From Scenedesmus sp. ARA3 (Eukaryota > Chlorophyta > Chlorophyceae > Sphaeropleales > Scenedesmaceae): a DNA stretch of 64,000 bases. The notes under the pieces are model-generated. The model saw only the letters and a list, made by a program, of their open reading frames with translations. It had not been told where the DNA came from and made no database searches. A program made the translations under genes and the position numbers. Where the stretch lies: the NCBI GenBank assembly GCA_004335835.1, contig RWJK01001313.1, positions 312,603 to 376,602 on the forward strand, in the 5' to 3' direction. Below are positions 43,121 to 54,600 of this stretch, in pieces; within the stretch, counting starts at the first letter, position 1; every line of letters starts with the position of its first letter.

Positions 43121-43977
43121 ATGGCGCTACTGTCGCGGTGTCTGAACCTGCTGCTGCATGCTGTCCTGCAAGCGCAGCAAGTGCCAGTCCTGTCAACCAG
43201 CAGCTTGGACGACGACGAGCAGCAGCCAGACCTCAGCAGCAATGCGCTGGTTTGGGCGCTCAAGAAGTGAGTCTGTGTGTCTTGCATGCACGTCAGCAAC
43301 GTGTATATGCGTATCTTGGCACTCGTTCTCAGCCCGAGTCCCTGTGGCGGTGCAGCATGTGCGTCTGTAGCTGCAAGCGAGGATGAGGTTACTGCCTTGC
43401 GAGCTGATTGGCTGATGCTACTTGACATGCACAGCATCAATGTTCCTGTCTATCTGTTCTGTTCTGTTCTGCTGCAGGGTGGACGACCAGCTGAACCAGG
43501 TTGAGCAGCAGCCCTCCGAGCTGCACCAGGCAATTTACCAGTTCACAAACGGACCAGTGGGGCAGGCGACTAGCAAGGGCGTGCAGACTGCTGCCAAGTT
43601 CACCATCAGTGCCACGATAGAGACAGCAAAGGCAGCAGCACCCATCGGCAAGTGGGCACTGCAGCAGGTGCGTGTGGGGGGCTGTGCCCTGTACATGAAG
43701 TGCAATATGTGGTAGCCATCTCAGGCGGTGGTGTACATCTCCCCCTTGCTGACAGTTTAGTGGTTTATAGATGTAATGTAACAACAGCAATGTGTTATTG
43801 TGCGCGCGCGCGTGCGGCAGCCTGTATGTGGGTGCGTGCATGCTGCAGCCTGTACGAGTTTTCGCGTCGTCTGTTGGTTGTTGCTTGCAGGGCTTCAAGG
43901 CTGCGGTGGGTCTGGTCGGTGCAGCCCAGGAGCAGGAGCGACAGCAAAAGCAGCGCAAGCAGAAAGGTGGCAAATGA
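43121..43977 (+). CDS. Unknown small protein, 140 aa
   Basis: Exons are 43121-43266, 43478-43667 and 43891-43977 (423 nt, in frame; GTGAGT and GTGCGT donors). The N terminus (MALLSRCLNLLLHAVLQAQQ) is hydrophobic and weakly signal-like. The middle has an acidic linker (DDDEQQPDLSS) and a conserved-looking block (ELHQAIYQFTNGPVGQATSK) followed by small-residue-rich helices (IETAKAAAPIGKWALQQ). The C-terminal 20 residues are strongly basic and Gln-rich. No function can be given. Confidence 0.65.
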
Positions 43978-45619
43978 GCAACATAGCAGTGCACTTGCAG
44001 GACTAGCCTGCATGGCTGTGTCGGGCAATTAGACGCGCCTGGATTCAACCAGCTGCAGCAGCGGTTTCTTGTCTTGAAGCTAGTTTTGCAAAGCTTCCTT
44101 TTGCAAAGGTGTGAGTCAGCCATGCACCAGACTGTGTGCAGCCCGCCAGTGCAGTTGTCGAGTCTGTTGGTGAAACAAGCAGTATCTGCTTGCAGCGCTC
44201 GTGTTGATGCGTCAGTGCATAGATGATGACACAGTCAGGAATGGAATGATACGTCTGCTCCTGCTGATTGTTGCCAGAGGCAGCAGCACAGCAGTTTTGT
44301 TGTGTTGTTGTTACTTCAGGCTGAGTGCTAGTGGTGTTGGTGATGCCTTCACGTGGGGTTGGCTGTGGCAGAGATGGCAGAGCAACTGGTATGGGCTGCA
44401 GTGGAAGGCGTGGGTGGGCACATTTAGGCTGGCGGTTGCGGCAATGCAAAGTTTGTGGGGCAGGGTTTGGGCCAGGGCAGGTTGCATATTGACAGCATCG
44501 CATGTGTTTCCTTGTTTGAGTGCTGGTGTTGCAGGCCTGCAGCTGTTCAGTTGCTGTCATCTTGTCTGCAGTATCACTTGGCTTGTACATCAGACGCTAG
44601 TACATGTTTTACTTGTATCACCACAACATCGCATCTGGTGCAGCACCAGCAGCTGCAGTATAGCACAGCTCGTACATGATTTCGTTTTGGTTGTTTGATG
44701 GACTAGGTCGTCTGATGCTGCACCGCACTGCGCATGTTGCTCTGGTGACATCGGTGTTGCCATACCACGGGGTTGCTGAGGCAGCTGCAGGCCTCTGGCA
44801 GCTTCTGTTCTGTTGCTGATGATGTTGCATGGTCAGCTGGCCACTGCTGCGAGTGCACCTTGTTCATATGTTTTCCTGCACGCAGGCAGTTGTCCTGTGC
44901 TACTATGATTGGTGTTGATGCTGGCTGTTGGCAATGCAGTGCGTCAATGCCTTTGTCTTATGCTTGTGGCCCAAGCCATGGCTGAATGGTTCGCGCCTCC
45001 TACTTCATGCAGCTTGACGCGCTGATGGGACTGGCGTTGCATTGTGTCAGTTGACACCAGCAGTTGTGAAGCGGGTGCAATTGAAGGTGCTGCTGCACAG
45101 GCTGCATGTTTGCCTTTTTCGTGACAGGCTGCACAACAGGTGGGGCGATGTGGTAACAATGGTGGCCCTGGTGTTCTTGTTTCGGCTTCAGCAGCGCTCT
45201 GTTCTCACACTGCTCGTGTCAGCCTGATGCAGCTGGCAACGGATGCTGTCAGCAACAGTCTCGAGGCTTATATGAGGGACCCTGGTCGCATTGTTGAAGT
45301 TGCACAGGGGCAACCTCGCCCATGTTGGGAGCAGATGGCAGGCGCTACTGGGCAGAGAGAAATCCAACCTGGTCAGTGGCTGTGTCAGCACAGTGCTGGC
45401 TAGGGTTGTGCCTTTTTTGCAACACCCGCGTGACGGCTTCACCTCACTTTTCGTGTAAGTCCATTATGTTTTGAGACGCTTTCCGTTACACGATCAAGTC
45501 CTGCCTCTCAATCAGGGAGCAATCAGAGAGCAAGCCCAGTGGTGTCGAGCGCGGTGCGTCAGCCGATCCGCCACAGTCTTAACTCATTGAGAATTCAACA
45601 ACGCAAGTAATAACATAGT
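43978..45619. other. Intergenic region, no gene seen
   Basis: Lies between two plus-strand genes. Open stretches on both strands are short and lack splice-linked continuation. It presumably holds a 3' UTR on the left and the Mpv17-family promoter on the right. Confidence 0.5.
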
Positions 45620-47299
45620 ATGCACAGCCTGGTGTACGGCAGCCACTGGGGCAGAGCTGGCTGGGGTACCCAGCCTCTGCAGCGCAGACAGCGCCTGCAG
45701 TGTCGCAGGCGCGCAGCGTCAGGAGATGCTCTGTCCAACAAAGGGTCATATTTTGACAGAGTCAAGGTAACCTGTGATTTCGAGCAGTAGCACGCAGCAG
45801 GCAAGCACCTAGCAGGCATGTTATGTGCAACGCTGCTGTTGCCGCTGCTTCTGCTGCTATGTTAAGCAGGGATTCAAAGGCCCATGGAAAGCGGGACTGA
45901 CGTCAGGCACTATGTCAGCAGCTGGTGACCTGTTGGCACAGTTCCTGACTGGGCAGCTGGCAAAGGTAGGCAGCAGCGTCAGTACAGTGGGGCATTTGCT
46001 ACCTCCTGCCATGAGCTTTGTACAGTGTGACAGCTGCGTATGCAGCAACTGCATCGCACTGCCTGCTGATGGGCAGAAGCTGTTCCATCTGTTTGATTTT
46101 TCGGCGTAGTGCGGGCTTGCGACCAGCTGCCTTTAAGACTGTCATCTGACACCACATGGCTTGTCCTTCACCCAGCAGCTTTGTCAAACCAGCTTATGCC
46201 TGCAAGCCGTGCTTGTTGCCTCTGCAGTCTCAAGGCAAGCAGCCCGCGTCATACGACCCCACACGCACACTGCGCATGTTCGGCTACGGGCTGCTGTGGT
46301 ACGGCCCCTACCAGTATTACTGGTACAACCTGCTGGACTTCTTCATGCCTGTGAAGAACACTGTGAACTTCCTGACCAAGGTATCGTGTATGGGCTTGCA
46401 TCAGTTGCCTTTCATGTTATGACAAGGTTGCAGAGCATGCAGTGACCAGGCAGAATGGGCCAATGGTATGAGTTATCAAGAGCATAGCTGCCAGCTGCAG
46501 CTTGCAGGAAACGCTAATGTGCTGCCTGCATGTCAGCCAGAGGCAGCCAGCAAGATGGCAGGCGTGCAACAGCCTTTTTTTGCCACCACAGGCGTTGCAA
46601 GCGACAGCCACGGCCACCGCAGCTCAGTTGACCAGCAACTGACACAGCTAGTTGCACTGCTTCCCCCTACCTCATTGTGTTGCTTTACATTGCGTTATGT
46701 TACGTCACATGCTGCTTGCTGCACGGTGTCCAATGACTGCGCTGCAGGTCACGCTGAACCAGCTGGCACTGGCGCCTGTCACGCTGTGTGCTGTGTTTGC
46801 GTGGAACCTGGGCTTAACGGGCCAGTGGCATGCAGTGCCTGAGAAGATCCAGAACGATCTGGTGCCCAGCATGATCAACGGTGAGGCAGCATATCATTGA
46901 ATAAGATGACACGACATGACATGACACCACCTCCGTCGCCATATGAGCCATCAGTGTGTTGCCGCCCAAGCCATGGCAACTGTAGTAGCATACCCCCCTG
47001 CATGCGCTTGCAGGGTTTGCTATGGAGGTGGGCCAGCTTGAGCTGGGTTGCCTGTGCCAGTGCGCCCACCGACATCCACTTCACACTGCGTCTTGCTGCT
47101 TGCAGGCTGGAAGTTCTGGGTGCCGGCAGCCAGCCTCAACTTCTACGCAGTGCCGCTGCAGCAGCAGGTGCTGTACATGTCGTGCTGCGGCATGCTGTGG
47201 ACGGCCTACCTGTCATACATTTCCACTGTCAGCGTAAAGCAGCAGCAGCAGCAGCAGCCCGCGCTGGCGGTTGCTGGGAAGGGAGGCAAGAAGAAGTAG
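45620..47299 (+). CDS. Mpv17/PMP22-family membrane protein, 240 aa
   Basis: Exons are 45620-45766, 45870-45965, 46228-46380, 46748-46880 and 47106-47299 (723 nt, in frame). The family pattern is clear: GTMSAAGDLLAQFLTG after the first helix, then YDPTRTLRMFGYGLLWYGPY, then LALAPVTLCAVFAWN, then WKFWVPAASLNFYAVPLQQQ and GMLWTAYLSYIS. Mpv17, PMP22 and Sym1 proteins are four-helix proteins of mitochondrial inner, peroxisomal or plastid membranes and are thought to form small channels. The first 35 residues are Arg-rich with few acidic residues (QPLQRRQRLQCRRRAASG), which favours organelle import. The tail is Gln-rich and ends GKKK. Confidence 0.93.
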
Positions 47300-48244
47300 T
47301 CAGCCAAAGCCAATAGGGCGATCCAGCGGACTTACAATTATGTTTACAACAAGAAGAACCATAGGAGATTGAGTGGCGATCATCAGCATTGAAATACGCT
47401 GCGGGCCGCGCAGTGCGAGAGGACCGTATGGCTGCACCCACCAAAGCACCCTGCGGCTGCCGCACAAATGCCAGTGACTGCTTGCTGTCATCGTGCACGG
47501 CCGCCCGTGCCGGCAGACATTGCGGTCGGCCTTGGCAAGGCCCTTGTGTCTTTTGTTTGCACTGGCAAGCGCCAACCAATGTGAACATATCTACAGCGTA
47601 ATCGCAGGCCGCTCCGGTCCAGCCTGAGACCGTTTGCATCAGTCTTGTGGAACGTGTCCGGCAGGCTCTGCTTGGCTGTGGTTGGTTAGTGCGGCTGTTG
47701 TGTGCCTGCACAGTTCATGCTAGTCCAGTGTGCACACGCACGTGCGGTTTTGGGGGGCATGCCACAACGCCACACCGCACTGGTGTTACGCAACGCCACA
47801 CTGCACTGGTGACAGATGATGCTGAGTCAGCAATCATTTTCCTGGTCTGTTGTGGTCACCAAGCATGTCTATCATCTTTGCAACTGAGCTACACGGGCTG
47901 CAGCTGGTGCAGCCATATGGCCATGCATGGCTTCAACAGCTTCAGTTGCATGGTGCTCCCTCACTCAAGCGCTTGAGCGGCGCACAATGATGACGGCACT
48001 GCTTGTCTGCAATGTGGCTGGATGTCAGATATGCAGTGAACGGAAATGCCATCACTGATCGGCATAACCGTGTTGATACGCGCAGCAATGCTGCCAATGG
48101 CATGGGGCACCTTGCTCAACCACGGGCCCAGCTCACTACTGAACTCAGAATGCCTTGAGAGACGTGGTGATGACACCCGCTACCAGCTGCATGAGGTTCT
48201 AGAAACAGTCCAACGTGAGCTCATGAGAGCTTTGGGAGGTCCCA
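47300..48244. other. Convergent 3' flanks of Mpv17-family and AUG7-like genes
   Basis: The two genes point at each other here, so this should be two 3' UTRs. There is a doubled ACGCCACACCGCACTGGTG-like unit at about 47764-47812. No gene seen. Confidence 0.5.
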
Positions 48245-50712
48245 CTACTTGGCTGCAGCTGCTGCTGGCTGCAAGATGGCGGCAGAGTTGCTGTACATGC
48301 GCGCCTCCTCACTGTGCACTGCCCGCTCCTCTTGCAGCACAGCAGTGGGCACGCTCTGCGCAGATACAACAGCAGCAGCAGCAGCAGCAGCAGCACATAG
48401 GCAGGTAACGTTGAGCAAAAGTTTGGTTTGCTGACATGGAGGAACAATGAGGCACGGCATACTACTTTCTGCAACACACAACCACAGATGGCTGATTAGC
48501 TGCCTCCGGTCCAAGCACAAGGTGCAACACCCAACAGAGAACAGCTTTTCAGCCAGATATCTGAACCAGCGGCACAAGCAGGCACCAGAACCATGAAAGC
48601 ATTGCACAGAATAACTGGGGTTCAACATTCTTCCATCCTGCATGGCACCTTCCCTCACCTGCAGCGCCTGGTGCTGCTTCATGATGCACCCAAAGCCCTC
48701 CAGTGCTGCATTCACGCCCTTGTAGGCAGCAACAATGCGGCGTGCTGCCAGGCCAACGCCTTCTGCCACCTGATCCACGCTGTCGCTGCTGCCAGCTGCC
48801 TGCAGCGCCAACCCCAGCACCAGCTGCTGCTGTTGCTGTGCGTCCTGGTTGGCTACGTCAGCCCATACAGACAGCTCCTGCGATGCATTCCATGCAACGT
48901 GGTCGCCGTAGGCAGTGTTGCAATCAGTTGGCTAGCCTTTATTGGACGCAGGCAGGAGCAGATGCTGCGGCAGCAGCAGTACAACTTTACGAGGCTGTGG
49001 CGCCTGTGGCAGAAACTCCAGCAACTATGCATCAACCGTGGCACCACAACATCATGCAGCAATCTTTGCGCAACGCCGGCACCACATCATACGTGGTGAT
49101 GGACAGCGGGCATGACTATTGCGTGCTGGTGCGCAGCAGCAGCAGCAGCTGCTGCTGCTGCTGCTGCATTGTCATGCCTAGTAGGCAATGGAAGCCGTGG
49201 CATGGCCTGCACTGCCGCCAGCTCACCTGCTGGTATGTCTGGTCAAACTGCTGCACCTGCTGCAGCAGCCGCTCAAGCCCCTGCTCCACCTGCTGCACCT
49301 GCTGCCGCCAGGGGTCACTGCAAGCACCCTCACAGCTGCTGCCGCTTGACAGGGCCTGCTGCAGCTGCTGCTGCAGCTGCTGTGCCTTGGCGGTCGCCTG
49401 CTGGCGCAGCTGCTGCAGCTGCGCCAGCGCTCCTTGGTCACTGCAGGAGCAGCGGGCAACACCGACAGCGCCAGGTACATCAGCCTTGTCCACTGTTGCA
49501 GCCAGTGCTTGCACAACAAACTCATGTGCTTGTGCTGCCTTGTGACTGAAAGTGTGCCACCATCTTGTTACGGCGGCTGTGAGCCCGCATGCTGTGCTGC
49601 AACATATGCAGCCGGCAGTTGCTAAAATCACCAAAAGCGGTGTAGCAGTTCACCATGTGCACCCCACCTGTACGTCTTCAGCACATCGTTCAAGTCAGCT
49701 GCAAACAGCTGCATGCTGTCGCTTGTAAGCTTGGCCAGGTTGCTGCATGCGCTTGTCAACAGCTGCGCCACCGCTGCATCGGATGGCACAGCCGACGCCG
49801 ACTCCTGCTGCGATGCTGAGGGTGTTGCATCTCTACTTGTGTTGCCGCGCTGCCGCTCCATTGCCTGCAGCAGACCTGCCATCTGCAATAGCAGTGCAGT
49901 GTCCTGCTCCTGCTGGCCGCTGCAACCCTGCAGACGCGAGACGCACCAGGACACAGTTGAGTGGCTGACGATCGGCTGTGGGGGTGATGGCAATGTTGCT
50001 GTGGCTTGATTGGTGATATGATGATGATGAGCACGCAGGTGATATGCATGAGGCCAAGCTAGATTGCCCAGTGGGGGTGCTGCTGCCTCCCAGCTCTATA
50101 CAGGCATGATCAATGCGGGCGGGCTCCCTTGGTGCTCACCCGTATCTGCTCTGCCGTGGCTTTGACGTTGAACATCTGCAGCAACAGCCGGCATCCTGCA
50201 ACACACCAGGTGTGCCTCAGTGCGCGCCTGGCAATGCTTGCAATTGTGTCAGCGAGTGCACCATGCTGTAGTAATGAAGGATAGCATACACCTTGATCAC
50301 TGGTGCTTGCATCGTGCTGCTGTGTTGTGCTTTGGTGCAGTGACTATGAGAAAATGAGCTTGCAGGTCAAGGCTGCCTACTGCAGGCCCTGGTGTCAGCG
50401 GCTGCCTCTTACGTTCAGCAAAGCGCTCATCTCCAGCAAGGCCGTCAAGTGCAGCTCCACCAAGCTGCAAACTATCAAGGCCGATGCCTCCCAGCATTCT
50501 GTACAGCAGTGGAGAAACAGATGAAGCAGATGCAGATGACGCGCAGACTGCAAACCTGGTGGCAGAGAGGCCTACCTGTCAACCAGCCTGCTGATCAGCT
50601 GCTCACGGCGGTGCCCAGGGTATAGTATGTGGTGATCTACCGCTTCTTTGAAGCCCAGCGAGTGCACCAGCTGCTCGAGGCTGCACAGCTGTTGCTCCAC
50701 GGTTGGCTGCAT
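48245..50712 (-). CDS. Augmin complex subunit, AUG7/HAUS7-like, 412 aa
   Basis: Minus-strand exons are 50712-50576, 50498-50413, 50195-50140, 49927-49668, 49596-49227, 48877-48659 and 48355-48245 (1,239 nt; all seven phases agree). Augmin recruits gamma-tubulin to existing microtubules for branching nucleation in spindles. Resemblance to plant AUG7 is in spaced patches: SLGFKEAVDHHILYPGHRRE near the start (family: LF..GMERYALLEWL), ALDGLAGDERFAERCRLLLQ (family: [20 protein letters not shown]), QELSVWAD after a FDQTY (family: FNKIYTKEIRPWTH), and AARRIVAAYKGVNAALEGF. It is longer than the plant form, partly because of Gln-rich coiled-coil insertions around 49460-49230. The identification is from memory of divergent sequences and is moderate. 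Confidence 0.6.
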
Positions 50713-51679
50713 CGCCTCAGGGGTTCCCCTCAGTTGCCTATATTAATTGTTAAATACAGGTTAATATCGAGGCACAGGAGGTCTGCAGTCCTGCTCTATG
50801 CTGATGATGCCAGACAGGCTTAGCAGGGCGATACAGAACGAAGCCGTTGTGCCGAAGCAGTTGCTGCGCTTTCGATGTTTAGGTTGATGTTTTGCCTTTA
50901 ACCTGAAAATCAGGTGGCCTCGCTGCCTACCCGCACGGGCTGGGCTTGAACCATCAGCCGTGTTTGAATTATGTTACGGCAGTGTTGTGTGACACGTTGG
51001 GCCGGGGCCCCGTGCTCCAGAGCTGTTGTTCAGCTTAGACCCATGCCCGACGTCATGCCAACTTGTCGGTGCATGGCATTCTGTGGCAGGCATGCAATGC
51101 TTGTGTCACTGGCATCAGGTACATAGCTGAGACATCACAAACATCAGGCCACCTCCAGGTGGACTACATTGTAGCTGGGCATAACAAGAGCGACCTACAT
51201 GCGCTGCATGATGGTAATAAGCCAGGTCTCCCAGCATGCTAGATTACATTTACAACCACCCAAGCTATGAGCATCGCCCAAAAAGAATGTCCTGTGGGTC
51301 CCACACGCAAGTAGCACATGCCATGTGCCGGCAGTGCCAGTCCACAGCCGATTACCACCGTGTCGGCGGCCGACGGCAGTAGGTACAATCACCTCTGGTG
51401 TACCATTGAGTGGCTGACATGACTGGTACTGGCCAGTGACACAGTCTGTATGCACAGTTCAACTCAGTTCTCAGAACTTCAGTGGCGGCCACTGAACCAA
51501 CTATTCACACGCGTTGTCTGCATCTGAAGCGTCTAACCCCTAGCTACACCTCCAGCAATCAGCTACAGGCTGCCAACTCACTGTGCTCCCACATCCACAG
51601 TATACACCTACCCTCACTGACACTACCAGCGGTCGTCCCAACTCACTGTCAGCATCCACACAATGCTGACCGTAACTTT
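50713..51679. other. Intergenic region, no gene seen
   Basis: Between two minus-strand genes. Promoter of the AUG7-like gene and 3' UTR of the coiled-coil gene are expected. Two TTACA (minus-strand TGTAA) elements lie near 51243 and 51249. Confidence 0.45.
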
Positions 51680-54600
51680 CTAAACATGCAGCTGCAGTCC
51701 CAGGCCCTTTGCCATTGCTGTCAAGGACAGCACAGCAGCGCTTGCTGTTGCAGATCGTTCCCGTGCAGCCTGCAGCGCAGCAGCTGCTGCAGCATACTGC
51801 TCCCGCGCCCACCCAACCTTAGCCAGTGCCGTCATGTGCGCAGCAGTCAGCTTTCCTGCAGCCGTTTGCGCCTCCTGCAGCTGCTGTGCAGCAGCATCTG
51901 CCGCCTGCTGGGCAACCGCCCACAGCCGGCCCGCTTCATGTGCAATTGACTGCTGGCGCGCCAGCTGCTCCTGTGCTGCTGCTGCCGCACGCTTTGCTGC
52001 CTCTACCAAAGCCGCCTGCGCCTCCGATGCGTCTAATACTGCGCTGCCTGTGCTGTCTGTGCTGCCAGCATCAGCTGATGCTGGTGAGTCAGCTGCAGCC
52101 GCCGCTGCTGTTGCATTGGCCAGCAGCAGCTGCGCACTGCTGATCTGCACTTGCAGTACCGCTACTTGTGCGTCAACAGCAGCCAACTCTGCCTGCCTTT
52201 CAGCGAGCCTTGCTTTGGCCTGCTGCAGAGCTGCTTGCTGTGCCTTGACATGGCTCAGTGAGCTCTTGAACTGCAGCTGTGCAGCAGCCAAATCCTCAAC
52301 CGCCTTACGCACTGCTGCACTTTCTGCTGCAGGCTCCGATTCTTGTGCCAAGACCTGGAGCAAATCATTGGCTGCAGCTGTCGCTGATTTGCTGTTGGAC
52401 TGCACCTTCTCTTCAGCCTCTTTCACTGCTGTCTGTGCTGCTGCCTCTGCCTCGCTGGTAGCCTGCTTTGCTGTTGTGCTGTACACAAGCCGCTCCTTAG
52501 CTGCTGCCGCTGCTGCTGCATAGCTCAAGCTGGCTTTCACGTCCTGCAGCTGCTGCGTCTTGTGCTTGAGAGCTGTCTTGGCAGCGCTGACGTTGGCGGC
52601 GGCTGCTGCATACGTGGCCTGTGCTGCTGCTGCCAGCGTAGCGTTGCTGGCAGATTCAATCATCTGCTGCTTGGCAGCAGCTGCTGCAGCCAGCAGGCCC
52701 TGCACTGTTGAGTTTGCTGCTGCTTCACTGTGCAGCGCTTCCTGCACCTGACTCTCAAGTGTGAACACCTGTGCTTTTAGAGACTCAACTGCTGTTGCTG
52801 CATTGCGCAGCTCATTCACCTTCTGCTGCTTCGCCTGCAGCAGCTGTATGCTGCTGTTCACGTGACCCTCAGCACTGCGCTGCGCCTCTTGTGCTGCGTC
52901 AAGTGCTGCCTGCTTCTCTTTGAATGCTGCATGCACTTGGCTGCTGCCTTCGTCTGCACTGATCAGCTCCAGCTGCGCAGCCTCATACGCCTTGAATGCC
53001 ACATTTGCGGCCAGCTCAGCTGCAATGAGCGAGTCCTTCTGCAGTGTCAGCTTCGCTGCAGATTCCAGCAGGTCGGCCGCATTGAACAGAGACTCCTTTG
53101 CTGCTGCTGCCGCAGTTCTGTGTGCTGCATCTGCGCTGCTGTTGAGCTTATCTGCCATGCTGGCCAGCTTTTCATCACCTGTGGAGGTTCCTGCTGCATC
53201 GCTTGATACAGCTGTGTTGGCAGCACTGCTGTCAGGGGAAGTAGAGATGACCATAGATGGCGCAGTACCATTGCTGCTGCTGGATTTGCTGCTGCTTGCG
53301 TCTTCGGAGGTGCTGGCAGCAGCAGCAGCAGCAGTGCTGCTGTTGTTGCCAGCTGCGCGTGCGTTTGCTGCTGCTGTAGCTGCCGACAGCTGCAGCTGTG
53401 CTGTCAGCTGTGCTAGCCGCTGCACCTCTGCATCAGCAGCAGCGTAGCGCTGCTGCGCTGCCTTTGCCTCTGCTGTTGTGTTGTATACAGCCTGCTGCAG
53501 CTTCGCAATGCTTGCCTGCATCTCATCAACATCCTCCTGGGCCTCTGCAACCCTTTGCAGAAGCTCATCCTCCTTTGCATCTGCTGCCTCTGCTGCTTTG
53601 CTGGTCTCCGCTGCCTTCTTCTCTGCTGCTGCTACACTGCCCTGAGATGCATTCACTGCATTGGAGGCAGAAGTAACGCCAATCTGTGCCTCAGCTGTAG
53701 CCGCCTTTGCTGTGTCAAGCTCGGCTGCCAGCAGCTGCAGCTTGGATGCTGCAGCAGATATCTGGCTTGTCAGCTGGTCTGCTTGCGCTTGCAGCTGCTG
53801 GGTGACATTGGGATCCTGCAATAGCACAGAGCGGCAGTTGCAGCGATAGCAGCAGGTGAGCTCAACCGTTACATGGAGAGTGACACTATCATGGATGCAC
53901 GCTACAATGCCTCCTTGGCCATGTTCCTGCAGCAATTTGCAGATGTGGAATATGCTGATGTACCGTATGACAGGTACATTGGCTGAAGACAGGCGCGGCG
54001 TATGCCTTCAAAAGCAGCTGCTGTAGAAGTAAGATGACATGTGATGCCGCAAACCTCATATGAATGATGCAGCCTTGATTGCCAGCCTACCTTGGATGAT
54101 GACACGGCTGCAGAAGCTGACGCCAGCTGGCCCTCCAGCCTTGCTTTCAGCTCCTTGGCTGCAAAGTAGTCTGTCATTGCATTCGCCTCATTCGCCTTGG
54201 CATTCTGCAGCGATGCCATTGCAGCTGTCAGCACCTTTTGCGCATGCAGACTGGCAGCCACAGCTGCAGACACCTCTGCAGTGGCTTGCTGGTGTGCTGC
54301 ACGTGTTGCATTGACTGCTGCTGTCGCCTCATGGAGTGCTTCCTGCTCCCCTCGGAGCTCAGACACTGCAGCCTCCAGCGCCCCCTGCTGCTTTGCAAGG
54401 TTTGCAGCTGCGTCTGCGTAACTTGCATTTGCCTTCTGCAGCTGCTGCTGCAGGCTGGTGACGCTGGCCTTCGCAGCCGCAAGGTTTGCAGCCTCCAGCC
54501 TGAACTCTGACTCCGCTGCTGCCGCCTTTGCTGCTTCGTGTGCTGCTAGCACCTTTTGCTCTGCCAGCACTGCCGCTACATCCTGCTTCTGCCCCTGGAT

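Noticed and set aside
51826..53447. Long plus-strand frames opposite the coiled-coil gene
   Set aside because: They mirror the Ala/Gln-rich codons of the minus-strand exon, have no splice-linked continuation, and the minus frame closes with nine other exons.
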